DNA from: Mucidula mucida | Taxonomy: Eukaryota > Basidiomycota > Agaricomycetes > Agaricales > Physalacriaceae | Reading direction: 5' to 3' | DNA length: 64,000 nucleotides | Assembly: GCA_015501055.1 (NCBI GenBank) | Contig: JADNYV010000001.1 | Location: 930,001-994,000 of the forward strand | Part shown: one piece after another, positions 1-11,109 of the stretch | Layout of the letters: each line of letters starts with the position of its first letter | Numbering within the stretch: the stretch's first letter is position 1 | Position numbers and translations under genes: made by a program | The notes under the pieces: model-generated | Told to the model about the DNA's origin: nothing | Seen by the model: only the letters and a program-made list of their open reading frames with translations | The model's database searches: none

Positions 1-1184
1 CAAATCGATGGACGGTGCACAATCGGATGAAGAGGGTTCTAGAGAGTCCATGGGGTGTTCTTCCCTGTCGATTCTCTTTGCAGCGCGCAGTAACATGTGC
101 TTCCGCTTTGCCTCTGCGGCTCGTTTTCTCATCGCTCTATCATAACAGAGCTGACCCAATTCGATTCTACCGACGTCTGAATCCTCGAGGTCAAACGTTG
201 GTGCAAAACTTGCCCATGGGCCATAGTCTAGAAATGATCCGGTTGTCACTTTCCGCTGCTCAACAGGCGAGGGATAAGATTTGACCACTTTATGATATGA
301 GCCAAGGGATGGGACCTCGCTTGTCGAGGGGTAGGGGTAAGGGAAGACTGCTACTAGTTCTGAGAAACCGGTGCTGAGATCTGGCGGGTCGTTGGATGAA
401 GAAGGAGGTAGGGAGGAACTCAGAGAAGTCCAATAGTCGCCCTGGGGTAGATGTTGAACGAGAGCGTACTTTCGTGGTGGTTGAGCGGGAGAAGTGGAAG
501 TAGAGGCTTGTTGGGAATCGTCGGTGATACCATCCAAGTCGTCTGGAATGGCGGTAACTCGGTCAAGGGGGAATGGAATGGAATGCAAAGAGGCTTCCTC
601 GAGGAGCGAGAGCGCAAGTCGGCAGAACTGAGTTTGCTTTGAAGAATGTGGTACCCGGAACTGAGAAGGAGGTGGAAACAGATTCTCGACCGCGATCTAG
701 AGAGCGTTCATTGATGGTAAAAATATGCAACTCGCATAGACGAACCTTTAGTTTGGACAGGGGATGATGTGGCGAATTTTGCAGTAGGGTACGCAGTGAT
801 TGAGAGGCATTGGAGGACGACGACGAAGGGTCCGCGACAAGAGGAACGACGCGGTCGAGCAATGCCTGTTGGTCTGTCCTGATGGCATATTCGGGTTCAC
901 GCTCATCGTGCAGAATAAATTGAAACGCACGCTTCAAGGATATCCAGAATCTTGGACGCATATTCTGGGTTTAATGGCACGTCTGCAGCGTTTGGAAGCG
1001 CGGTGTGAGGTGGCGGAGAGGACATTGGGTCATCGTCAGTGCGAGACTGTTTTGTGGCATGCTCGTCGTCAATAGACTGTGAGCGTCGTTTACGCTTTTT
1101 TGTGGCGGCGACGTTGGCAGCGTCGTCGACAGTGGGCTGGTCGCTGTTGGCGGTGGTCACCGCAGATCGAGTAGCCCGGGCCAT
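1..1184 (-). CDS. Unidentified nuclear protein, N-terminal part (runs off left edge)
   Basis: The reading frame starts at the ATG ending at 1184 and runs leftwards out of the window. I see three exons: 1184-931, 878-746 and 660-1. The introns are 879-930 (52 nt, donor GTGCGT, acceptor CATCAG) and 661-745 (donor GTTCGT, acceptor TCTCAG). Splicing keeps one frame for about 349 residues. Residues 25-60 are basic and polar with KKRKRR, a likely nuclear localisation signal. A helical part follows, then a Ser/Thr/Pro-rich middle. Near residue 210 is an ordered-looking piece with YALVQHLPQGDYWTSL. The visible end is strongly basic and helical (MRKRAAEAKRKHML). I do not recognise the family; a chromatin or transcription cofactor is a guess from the composition. 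It diverges from the mL43 gene across 120 bp. Confidence 0.5.
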
Positions 1185-1304
1185 TCACGCGACGCGCGCT
1201 GATGTTTTCCGATTCAAGTTGGTCTTTGTGAGCCCAAGTCTGCCGGCCTTTGTGCGGGTCGATCTAGCCAAACACGACCACACATCTGCTCGCTGTTCAC
1301 CACG

Positions 1305-1793
1305 ATGAGCTTGTCGTCGTTCAGACCACTGTTGAGGGCGCAGCTCAGGTCATATCCCGCCAATGGACACGCTGCATTCACGCCCCATATACGGAAGCTG
1401 GTCTTTGAGTACTGCGACAAATGGCCCTCGTCGGCCAACACACGGACGTACATTCATAATCACATAGAGTCGCTTGCACGGTCGTATCCCCACGTCGAAA
1501 TCGTCGTCAAACAGCGCACATACAAGGAGCCCATCATACGTGGCTTTTATGGTATGTTTTACTGCTGTTCTTTGCTTTCATACTCCCACTCATTAATGTT
1601 CCATCCAGCAAATGATCGCGAGAAAGTGATAGCTCTGAATGGGTTCGAGGTCACTGGCGTCGCAAAAAAGGTGCAGCTCCTTCTGGACTCGTCTGGCGCG
1701 AAAATCCGCGCTCTGAAGAAGGCGGTAGAGAGCACTACGGAAGCGCCCCGCGGCATCTGGAGTGGAATGCACGCCGACCGCCCCAGACTGTAG
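1305..1793 (+). CDS. MRPL51: Mitochondrial large-subunit ribosomal protein mL43 (MRPL51 family)
   Basis: Two exons, 1305-1551 and 1609-1793, are joined across a 57-nt intron (donor GGTATG, acceptor ATCCAG) and give 143 residues. The protein matches the L51/S25/CI-B8 thioredoxin-like fold of mL43: a basic N-terminus, LVFEYCDKWPSSANTRTYI near residues 30-48, and then the strand pattern ARSYPHVEIVVKQR. This is the usual length for the family. In the cell it would sit in the mitochondrial 54S subunit. The C-terminal half is charged (KKVQLLLDSSGAKIRALKKA). The start is the first ATG after the short divergent promoter shared with the minus-strand gene at 1184. Reading through the intron would insert hydrophobic sequence and shift the frame of the conserved C-terminal part. 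Confidence 0.88.
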   Translation: MSLSSFRPLLRAQLRSYPANGHAAFTPHIRKLVFEYCDKWPSSANTRTYIHNHIESLARSYPHVEIVVKQRTYKEPIIRGFYGMFYCCSLLSYSHSLMFHPANDREKVIALNGFEVTGVAKKVQLLLDSSGAKIRALKKAVESTTEAPRGIWSGMHADRPRL

Positions 1794-2179
1794 AAGGTTT
1801 CCAGCTTCGGGTGGGCTTCAATCTGCCTTCCATGTACCACCGCTTCGAGTCCCGCGGTTTTCATTCAAAGAATACACGTGACGCATACAACATTTAAACA
1901 TCGTGCTTAAGCTCGTGCTCTACACGCGTCTGATCCATCCAATTGCCACCCTTGCTTCTTGGCCCAAGGTTCTATTATTCACTACACGTGTAAATCGTGA
2001 GGTTTAACTATCTCTACTTATACCCGAACATCCTCCGTTGCCTCCGTCTCCCGTTTTCGTCGTGTTCGTGAGTCAAATTAAGTGCACCGTACTGCCCTCT
2101 TCCGTCTTCTTCTCGCTCCACCAAGCCCTCATAAGTTGCCCTCAATCTTCTCTTTCCTTGCCTACCATCCTCCCCAATC
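1794..2179. other. Intergenic stretch, 386 bp
   Basis: No coding region is supported here. It contains two CACGTG E-box-type sites (about 1875 and 1984), followed by a pyrimidine-rich leader from about 2085 to 2180. This suits the promoter and 5' UTR of the downstream plus-strand gene. Confidence 0.5.
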
Positions 2180-4050
2180 ATGGCCGTGGTTAGTCCTTTC
2201 CATTCGGCTTTCATCCCTAGCCCTGTTAACAATCCCCTTCCAGCGAGGAAATGGGTCCCGAAGCTCTTTGACCATTGACGAGCTTAGGTGGCTGTCAGCC
2301 TGTTCCGCTTTTGCTGACGCACCCTCGTCTCCTCGTTCACCGTCCTCCCCAATCCCCATCGTGAGGCGTCGGCTTTGCGTTCATTCCGAGATATTCACAC
2401 CCATTTTTTTAGCCAGCGAAACGGTCGTCTTCTCCCACGGAGGGTATTACCGTCGGGATCAATGACTCGTTGACTCTCCTCAGGACCAAGGGGCTGTCTA
2501 GGCGCCATTATCAAAAGTCGACAAAGTCAAGCAGAGCCAAGGCCGGCGGTACGGCATCTGCCTTTCCAGACTCGTCTAGTCTACTTTACAAAGTGGTTTG
2601 TGCCTTTCTTTTCGCAATTGGTCGGGAAATTTACAATACACCTGGCAGACGCCACCTGCACCTGCGATTCCTCCTTCACCTGTCGAAACCTCGTCAGCAC
2701 CAGCTAGCCCTGTGGCGTCGAGTCTCCCATCAAAGCAATCGAGGAATCCTCGCTTGATCCAGCCTCATCGTTCCCCGCGATCACCGTCCCTCTCTCACAA
2801 CCAGGGCGCTGATTTTCCTCCTACGGCGAGGTCTGCTCCATCGCCTCGGCAATTCTCCAAGCATCCAGAGTGGATATATCGTCGCCCTAAGCTCTCATCG
2901 TCGTCGTCCAGTTGTCAATCTGGTGAGAACGATCTTCCGCGGACCCGAGCCCCCCTCCCGAGCTTTACATCCGGACCCTGTCTAGAACGAAGGAATAAAC
3001 CGGGCTACAGTCCTTCAAATGAAAGCAGTTTCAACAGGGATTTTAACATCCCCCATCTCCTCCCTCCTCCTTCTGGTCACCGCACCGCAAACGGTACCAG
3101 GCAGACGCCCAAGCGACCGGCAGCGCCCAGTGGGATAATTTAGATCATAGTTCTCCTTCTCCCGCCTGTCCAAATTTATCCCCTGGGGACCAAAGTGCAA
3201 CGAGTGCCTTGTTGCAGCAACCTTGCCGGTCCGCGTCTACCTCAACCTCATCTTCATCCGAGTCATCTCGCCCACACACTCCCCCGTTGCAGCACTATCC
3301 ATCTCCAACTTCTTACGACGTTATGACTTGCGAACAGTATCCTCGCTCCATCTTGACCCGCACTTCGTCCACCTCCACTCAAAAGCATTCCCCATCAATC
3401 ATGGTTTCGCGCGCCACACGGCAACGGAGTGGCAGCTGCAGTAAATCTGTCAAGTTTGTAGAGATCCCCACCGTGCATTACGCCAACATTGACTGGGATT
3501 GGGTGATACCCGACGAAGAAGACAGCGACGTTGACACAGAGTCGGAACCAGAGGATGAGGATGAGGGTTCTTTACCTCCATCTGGGTGGGCAAAATGCTA
3601 GGCTTCGCCGAACAAGCCCAACACAACAAGTCCGTGGATACTCTTGACAGCGTCCGGACGACTGGCTCTAGCTCTGGTGAGAAGCCGAGCTCCTTGAAAA
3701 AGCTGGTTAGCCTCAAGCGCGACACATCATTATCGTCTCGGAAGCGGACGACTGAAACATTACAATCGTCGAAAAAGCGACCGTCTATTTCTGGTCCTTT
3801 CGCCCTTGGAACGTTGCCAATACCGCCCCCGCCTGCACCTTCTCCGCCGTTTGTTGTGTCGCATCCGGCGAAGGGGACTTCGGTCTCTCTGCGCAGTGCA
3901 CCATCGATGGACAGTTTCCGTAGTGTGAAGAGCAGTGGTGGACGGAGCATCTTGAGCGTGAAGAGCCTGCGTAGTTTACCCGGCAGTCTAAAGACCGGTG
4001 CACAAGGTCTGAAAGACTGGTTCAAGGGTAGACGAGTCATTGTTGATTGA
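2180..4050 (+). CDS. Ser/Pro-rich protein of unknown function
   Basis: I read six exons: 2180-2188, 2244-2360, 2413-2592, 2649-3075, 3144-3566 and 3617-4050, giving about 529 residues. The first three introns are clear (GTTAGT..CTTCCAG, GTGAGG..TTTTTTTAG, GTGGTT..CTGGCAG) and restore one frame each time. The intron before 3144 could also start at 3094, and the last acceptor could instead be at 3601. The protein is mostly low complexity, Ser/Pro/Thr-rich and basic. A more conserved-looking core at about nt 3430-3510 has KSVKFVEIPTVHY followed by a Trp-containing stretch (DWDWVIPDEE) and an acidic run. The C-terminus repeats basic-serine pieces (SLKKLVSLKR, RSVKSSGGRS). It is probably a disordered regulatory protein; I know no function for it. 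Confidence 0.55.
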
Positions 4051-4199
4051 GATTCATTTCTTGCTCCATCTTGGCTGTTGTGCTTCTAGTGTTGTGATTT
4101 TATTACTTTTATTTACCAGTATGGATGAATGTAAAGTATGGACGCGTGAACATGATGAGATCAGATGATCGGTTGCGCACACCTTCGCTCAGGCCCACC

Positions 4200-4971
4200 A
4201 TGGAGGTATTTTCTGACCGCCTTTTCAGAATAGCACAGGCTTGTGACCGTTCAGTCAGGTTGTGAATGCGCAATCCGCTCTTTTATCTAATTATGAAGTA
4301 TTATCTCTGCTACGCGAATTGGAGGCGGACCATCTGTCACGCACGAAAACAGCTGTACGAATTAAAAAGGAAGAAGAGGCTGCTGGTGTGGTCTCCAACA
4401 TTATACCGGGCGAAAAACATCCGAGTAATGTTGAGATCATACAAAACCTGAGGACTGTCGAGGTCGAGGTACGTGGCCCCCACTGAACGCGTTGTGCGCG
4501 TTTGTTCAAGATTTACAGGCGATCAAGTACCTGTCGGCAGATTATCAAGTAGTCCACTTGCAGACAGATGAGAGCGTGTCAAAACTCGTGAAAACACTGT
4601 CCGGATACGACTTGACAAAGGCTGAAAAGCTGCAAATCGTGAATCTTGCGCCGAAATCATTAGTTGAACTATACGCCGTACGTCGTTCTCATTGCATCCT
4701 ACAGCGATCTGACGCGTCTGAGCAGATCGTCGAAGAGCTGGAGGATCGCCTCGGAGGATCCATGGAAGAGCTCGTAGCGGAAATCAAGTCAACGTTATCC
4801 TCTACTGTTCCAGTTACGAGTAGCACATATGAGGACGTCACTCTAATTGAAACTCGTGGGCACGCCCACTCAGTGTGGGATACAGGAGACGGAGACGCAA
4901 ACGATATGGACTTTGACGATAGAGGCGAAGGCGCAGGAGTGGAGGGTGACTTGGATGTCGACGATGATTGA
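4200..4971 (+). CDS. RPC17: RNA polymerase III subunit Rpc17 (Rpc9, CGRP-RCP/Rpb4-like)
   Basis: Four exons: 4200-4205 (only ATGGAG), 4259-4468, 4519-4677 and 4726-4971. Introns are 53, 50 and 48 nt. The product is 206 residues. It shows the Rpb4/Rpc9 layout: an N-terminal segment starting MEVVNAQSALLSNYEVLSLL, then a C-terminal HRDC-like helical part with YDLTKAEKLQIVNLAP and, after the third splice, VELYAIVEELEDRLG. It pairs with Rpc25 to form the stalk of RNA polymerase III and helps recruit TFIIIB. The 48-nt third intron is a multiple of three and lacks a stop, so an unspliced model also stays open; the spliced join matches the family far better. The tail is Asp/Glu/Gly-rich. The start ATG lies in a good CACCATGG context. 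Confidence 0.85.
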
Positions 4972-5094
4972 GCACATTGCTTTGGTAGGCCCTTCTCTGC
5001 GACTGTACGCTACTCTGAGTCAGGACCCTCAGATGTATCAACTATTTTCTCCTTTACGGCGCTCGCGACTCAGCACACCCATCCAACCTTTTCC

Positions 5095-6589
5095 TCAATA
5101 AACAGTCTCAAAGCAAACCTTCTTGTGTCCTTCATCAGGGATCAGCAATTGAACTTCAGTACCATTATGAAGACTGACTCTTCCAGTCTAGCTGTTGATG
5201 TGCTGAGATATAGATGAATCATCTACAAATCCTTTCAACGGCGGAGAACTCACCTGTAGAGTAGTACGATGTCGTACGGCAGCGCGTACAAACGGCCAAA
5301 CCAGGCTGTTTACCTTTCGTCCAGCATCTCGCCAGCTCTGCACCGCACGTAACATCTGGCCAATCGCACCCAGAAGCTCGTCCATCTTTATTTTACCTTC
5401 CAAAGCGCGCTGTGTGCTGTTCGTTCGGGACAAAATGAGTGCTCCTGCCTCACGTCAAAACGAGCACTTGCTTACTGCATACAAGTCCGTCAGTTCCTTA
5501 CGCTTCCGCAAGAGGATCGACATTGGTCGGATAATGGCTGGCATCTAAATCTCAGCATCAACAATGAAGAACTACCCGCCTGAGATGAAAAGAAATGCGT
5601 ACACGCGAGTAAAAACTTTAACAGACCCGTCACTGTATCGGTGTCCTCCCAAACCTTCTGTAGAGCAAAGTGTTTGCGAGAGAACTCGTAAGGAACGCGT
5701 AGCGAATACTCACTATCCATTTGAGAGGGTCCGCATCGAGCAATAGTTGCGCGTGGAACTGCAGCATCGTTTTCGCATCGGGATGTGTCCGCAGTATTTT
5801 GCAAAGTAGCCATATTGGGGCGACCAGGCGCAAGAGACGTGTGTAAACGTTGATGGCGTGCGTAGAACGGTACGCTGAAATGAGACCAGGAAGATAGCGC
5901 GCGCAGAAGCTTGACTGTAATGCGAGTCAGTATGTAGAAGTTGAAGGGCTTGAGGCATGTAAGACGAACCATTATAGCCTCCATCGTGTCTTCATCGTTG
6001 TTCATGAGCAGGTCGCCGAGCTTGAAAGTCTGTCAGATACTTCTTTGGCGACAGCAGTGTAATTATGACTCAAGCTGTTTTGTCAGAATCGCGTCGCGTT
6101 CCGCGTCCTTTTGTCAACCCGAGGTCAGTGCTCTGGCATCGTATGTCAGACCAAGTTGCTACAGATGAATGTGCCACTGAAGGTTTAGCTATGAAGTATC
6201 AAGGCAAAATAGATCTAGAGCCAGTTACACGCCACGGGGGCGGAGAACTTGTCAATAAACATAACACTGGCGGGTGTTCGACGTACGTTTCTTGACATGC
6301 ACCGCGCGCGCTTCTTGAGAGACACATCGAGTAAATTATCTGCAACTTACTTCAGCTCACCACAGATCCTCACTAGATCTGCGACTGGTAAACATGAGGA
6401 TAACGTTCATCGGGCAAGTTCTGCATCGAGTCGGAGACATGGCTGACTCCGAGCTGCCCTACGGCACATAAATCAAAGTGCATTCGAACAACGGTAGGCG
6501 CCGGGACTTACATACTCAAACGGACTGTTACAGCGAGTAAGGTGTACATTGACAACGAAGTATACAATGGTACATAAAATGAAGGGCAT
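5095..6589 (-). CDS. Probable multi-exon gene, function not recognised
   Basis: Several stretches on the minus strand look coding but I cannot join them into one certain model. They are: an N-terminal piece from about 6589 ending at a GTAAGT donor near 6510; a piece containing MQNLPDERYPHVYQ near 6400; a convincing exon at about 5912-5716 (helical, with WLLCKILRTHPDAKTM and LQFHAQLLLDADPLKW), flanked by acceptor CATTACAG and donor GTGAGT; a short piece around 5535-5470 with RPMSILLRKRKELTDLY; one around 5430-5330 (KMDELLGAIGQMLRAVQSW); and a C-terminus TEVQLLIPDEGHKKVC stopping at 5095. The parts suggest a mainly helical, non-secreted protein. It converges with RPC17, whose stop is 123 bp away. 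Plus-strand open frames overlap it but look weaker. Confidence 0.35.
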
Positions 6590-6715
6590 AAATTAAACTG
6601 CACTCCGAACCTATCCAAAACCCGATAACGACGGTACATGATGTTAAGAGCAATGTGTCAAACAACGACGAGCCTATGCGATAGCGGAAGGGTATGAATC
6701 TAACCAAGAGGAGAA

Positions 6716-8244
6716 TCACCGTCCAGCTGTGACGGCACGATACACCCTGACCTCCGTAGGTGGAGGAGGTTTAGCTGGGAGCATATCCAAGAGTGGCATG
6801 GGTAAAGGATCAACGTAAAACGGCGTTGTACGTCCATAATACTTTGAGTCCTCCGTGATGGGCAGCTCGCAATCGCATAGACATGGCGGAATACATTCGA
6901 GCTCGCCAGAACGGGAGTTGAGACGTACGCGAGGCTGGTAATCTGAATCTTCCTCGTCTGAATCGAGGCCCTCCATTATCTCACCTGTCACGGGTATGAG
7001 CTCAGAAACACGGGAATATCCCGAGTCGATGAAATCCCTGGATTCCCATCTCTGTCGAGTTGCTTCTTCCCAATCATAAACTAGAGGAAATCAGCCTGAG
7101 CTACTGCTGTATAAGAAACCGATCAGAGCACGCACCCAGTTCATCCAAGCGGTCTTGGGTAGCAGGTGACGGATATGGTTGGTCCCGGCGATTTCTACGC
7201 GAACGAAGAGGTTGAGGTCCATTTATTGCCCAATACTCGCCATCCCTCTGGGGATCAAATGGCCGAGTCTCGGGATCACGGGTGTAGCGAAGGGCTGCTG
7301 CGCGCGCTGAATCTTCGAGATGGGAAATTGACGTAGGCTCAAAAAGCATGGCAGGAAGGGAAGCTGGGGGTGACTGAAAATTCTGCATATCAAGAGATCC
7401 TCCTATGGAAGATAACGTAGACGTTGTGGATTGTACAGATGGCCTTCCGATACGAATTGTCCGTTGCGCACTTTCGTCAAGACTGTGGGAGATCCTATCA
7501 TTATTACCATTCGATGCCGAACTAGAGCGCGCAGAAGCGTCTGGTGCAGACCGTCGCTCTCTGACTTCTCTCACGGCAATGGGGAGGCGGCGAGGAACAC
7601 GAGAGACCGGGGGGAAGGCAACGGGTGGTTCTTCCTCAACTGGGGATTCAACGAACCGCGATGGCTCTCTTATAAGGGCACGTCGTCCGCTGTTTGCACT
7701 CTGTTCCTCTGCAAAGTCACGACGCCGTAGATTTTGTTCAAGCATGATACGTCGCGGTATGCGCAAGGAAGGAGGACTGATGGGAGACTGAAGAGAGCGG
7801 CTGGAAAGTAAAGGAGCTGGAGGTGGTGTATTTCCGGGGCTATTTTCCGTAATGGAATCCAGAGGCGCCCGGTTATTGTATATGCTGCCCATTTCTTCAT
7901 TTGGGCTGGTAGGGAGCGACGACCTTAGTCTATCCAAATCAAATATACTGTCGTGTCCATTAGGCTCTTGTCCTGGAGTAGCCCCAGTCAGCAGGATAGC
8001 GCCGTGTCTTGGGCCATAATCCGCGTCGCGATCCCGCGCCCTACTTGGCAATTAGATCATCTTCTGGAGTGAAATGGTAGACTGACTGCAAACTGTGACG
8101 CATGGCTTGGAGGACCTGTAGGGATATTGGGCCACGGTTGCGGTTCTCTATGGATATACGCTGAGGCGACGCGGGCGCTAATTCGAGATCCATTGGTGAG
8201 TCAATCAAAGACGACGCTGGTGACGGGTATGATGTTCTGCTCAT
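6716..8244 (-). CDS. Low-complexity protein of unknown function
   Basis: Three exons: about 8244-8085, about 8041-7136 and 7080-6716. The second intron is clear (7081-7135, 55 nt, donor GTGCGT, acceptor CTCTAG), and its join gives DRLDELVYDWEEATRQRW. The first intron (donor GTCAGT at about 8084) is less sure. The start ATG (MSRTSYPSPASS) is the first in frame; a longer open frame upstream lacks an ATG. The protein is Ser/Pro/Arg-rich and mostly disordered. Two parts look more constrained: RYTRDPETRPFDP around nt 7280 and the acidic, Cys-containing C-terminus (CIPPCLCDCELP, then PFYVDPLPMPLLDML). I recognise no domain. It lies in tandem with UTP5, about 300 bp downstream of that gene's stop. 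Confidence 0.55.
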
Positions 8245-8539
8245 TGCTGGACGACATGATTGAGTACGCCACCCGAGAATGGTCCTGGAGCTCACCTCGT
8301 CTTTGGCCAGAGATGATTACAGAGACAAATTATAGAAACAGAAAGTTGGCAGCATCCAGTGCAGTAGCACCAACGGTCCCGAGAATGCACAATGGCTGTA
8401 AGGAGCGCTGAACACTTGTCGTCGTCGTCGTCCTCGGCAACAAACGAATGGAGGTCAGAGATCCGACGGTGGCTGTGCGATCACTCGTTTCGTTGATGCA
8501 AGCGAAACACAAGATTATGATACAATTGCGCTACAACAA

Positions 8540-10911
8540 CTATTCACTATCACTGTCTTCTTCACTGTACTCCTCTGCTTCATCGTCAATGAACCCGTTC
8601 TGCATGGGCACGTCTGAATTATCTGAATCGTCCCCGTCCTCGTCTTCGTCACTGTCCTCTGCCTCTTCAGATTCCTCATCACTGTCATCTCCACCCAACT
8701 CCACATCCTCGACGCTGCCATTGTCGTCGCTGTCAACTTCAACCTCGACGTCCATTTTCACGTTTTCATCTTCGTCGCTCTCGCCCTCGACATACTTCTT
8801 GACGCTTTTGTCCTTCGCGGGCCGATCTTTCTTCGCCACGAGCGGCGCGGGGACAGTAGATGAACGCATCTCAATCTGCGACAGAACCATATCAAGGCGG
8901 CCACTAAGCGACAAAAGATTCTCCTGTAACGCGAGTCTAGAAGTCAAAGTCGCGTGCAGACCTGATAACCGCGCAACGAGATCAGGCATCTAGAAACCTG
9001 AATTAGCCGGCGTTGTTTCAATGAACAAAACAAACCGTCATCAGATGCCCGCTATGTATTGTAAGCACCGTCTTAACCCAGGTTATTAAGCTTGCACCGC
9101 GCTGAGAACTAGCTCCTCCACCTCCACCTTTCATGTTGCCGGCGCGCGCCCCTCTGCTAAGACGATCCATACAAGCCATTAATAATGGGACCGCCAGCTG
9201 TGGTGGAAGCGCTTTGATAGTGTTCCGTATCAACAAGGGGTCGGAATGAGCCAAACACGTCTCCATTAATCGCGAGTCTGATGAGTGCAGAGCTTGCAGC
9301 AAAGTACGCGTAAGAGAGGCGGCAGGTACAACAGATATTTCGGTCTGTTTGCCCCGTTTGCTAGGTTTTGATGCGGCTCCTTCGTCGTCGCTCACATCAG
9401 CATTTTCTGCTCCAGTGAGGACAGTCAACCTTTGGCCAAGACTGAGTTCTGCGAGCTCGGCATCAAGTTCACCCTCAGGACGCGCCATATCCTCCAGTTC
9501 CTCCGCATGACCTAGCTCGGCACCCGAGCCAATCGCCATCGAATTGGGCTCCGCATAGCGCTTGTTTGGTAATAACTGCAGAACATATTGATAACTATGG
9601 CTCGAAGAGACGACCTCGACTCACTGTGGTACTTTCCGTTGAAGGTCCAAGGGGGACGTCGTCGATCGCTACATCGGATATGAAGGTGTCCGAACCATCT
9701 TCAAGATATTTCTGCAAGGATACATGAATACATAAGAATCCAGGAAGCTCTTCACTTACAACGAGGTCAAAGACGGGCTTAACGCCCCCAACTAAACGGA
9801 CTATCCGAATGTTCCCAGTTGAGCCTGCTGCAAACGTCGCCCCGATAAGCTGAGCTCCCGAAGCGTTCTTGAAGGGTGGTACGGCAAGGGTAGAACGAGG
9901 AAGTAAGGTAGAGACTTTGTGTGGTGATTTCGGGGGTGGTGTGAGTTCGTTGGGTATAGGGTATATGGATATTCGGCCAGACGAGGAGAGGGTAAGGAGG
10001 GTTTGATTCTGGTCACAAGGTTCCGTGTTTTGGAGCTCAACAAGACGCGCATCGGCGTCAAGTTGTACGGAGGCAACAAGCTTTCCTTGTTTGATGCCAT
10101 CCTGGGGCATTTCCCAGACTGAGACGACCCGGTCGCCTTCAGCTAGTGAAACAAAACGATTCGCTGGAACTTGGGATGCGTCCCATTGTAAAATTTTGAC
10201 TGAGGAAGCGTGGCCGGGGAAGGAGACAACTTCTGAGACTTTTTTGTCGAGGGAAAGAAGGTGGATGGAGTGGTGAGCGGCAAGAATTTGAGAGCCATCC
10301 TCTACGTCGGAAGGTCGTTTCGCGACAGAGGAATATGGTATCCGGTCGTCGGATTTGTGAGAGCGAGTAATATTTCCCGATTCTAGATCCCAGAGGCGTA
10401 CAGTTCCATCTGCGCTGGATGTCCATAAATGTCTATTCTTGTCAACGACGACTGACAATATCGCGGTGGTACTTTTTGAATTGGACAAAGTGCGCATTAT
10501 CCGGCCATGGCTAGGTGAGAATATCAGGATAGTACCATCCGACATCCCTAGAATTATCGCCTCGAGTGTTGCTTTTTCAGCAGAGTGATCGTCGGCCGTC
10601 TTTCTACGTTTCTTCTTGCTAGGTGAATCATCTGTGCTATCTGCGCCAACTATCCTGCCCCAGACAAGAGCTGTCACCCGCGCAGTATCAAAGATATTTT
10701 CCGCGACAGACTTTCCGGACGAGGAGTCGTATACACGCAGACGATGTTTGTCGACAGCAATAGATAGGAAAGCAAAGAGATTTCCATTGAGAGAGAAGGT
10801 AGAAAGGGCGGCGGTGTTGGTGCTATCCTGTACGGCAGGCTGGGATATGGTAGATGTCGCTACCGGCCGACTTTTGGGAGCTTTTATTGCGCCTTTTTTG
10901 GAAGACGCCAT
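8540..10911 (-). CDS. UTP5: U3 snoRNP/t-UTP subunit Utp5 (WDR43)
   Basis: Four exons, 10911-9760, 9711-9625, 9575-9036 and 8989-8540, give 742 residues. The start is MASSKKGAIKAP; the longer open frame upstream is 5' leader. The first half forms WD40 repeats (blades near AFLSIAVDKHRLRVYDS, ALVWGRIVGADS and LWTSSADGTVRLWDLESGN). The second half is the Utp12 domain: LTRTLLQALHSSDSRLMETCL, IRNTIKALPPQLAVPLL, then HSGHLMTMPDLVARLSGLHATLTSR. An acidic Ser/Asp/Glu tail ends the protein. In the nucleolus this t-UTP/UtpA component supports pre-rRNA transcription and 18S processing. The first intron (9712-9759, 48 nt) is in frame and stop-free. The gene diverges from PHO85 across 198 bp. Confidence 0.88.
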
Positions 10912-11109
10912 TGGTGAAGAGAGAACCGCAAATTTACAAAAATTCTTGTGCTCGTCACGTGAATTGATCACAGCCTTAAAGAGATGTAGCTCCGGAACCG
11001 CGGAACCGCCAGCCATCCTTTCCTTCTTACCACCACCATTTGACTTTAAGCGTGTTCCCTGCAATTCTCTCTTATCGTCTGTCGACCAGCCCAACGGCTG
11101 TAACGAGCC
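10912..11109. promoter_or_regulatory. Divergent promoter between UTP5 and PHO85 (198 bp)
   Basis: The start codons of UTP5 (minus, 10911) and PHO85 (plus, 11110) leave only 198 bp between them, so both promoters and 5' UTRs must share this stretch. It is interspersed with CACGTG (about 10956) and short purine/pyrimidine blocks. I see no clear TATA box. Confidence 0.5.

Noticed and set aside
2180..3620. Several frame changes in the Ser/Pro-rich gene, first taken as frameshifts
   Set aside because: All can be explained by GT-AG introns of 50-70 nt with the right phase, so no sequence error is needed there.
3450..4040. 196-codon minus-strand open frame
   Set aside because: Overlaps the coding exons of the Ser/Pro-rich plus-strand gene, whose introns and codon pattern fit better.
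8448..8993. 181-codon serine-rich open frame on the plus strand
   Set aside because: Antisense image of the acidic tail of UTP5; poly-Asp/Glu codons read as Ser/Leu on the other strand.
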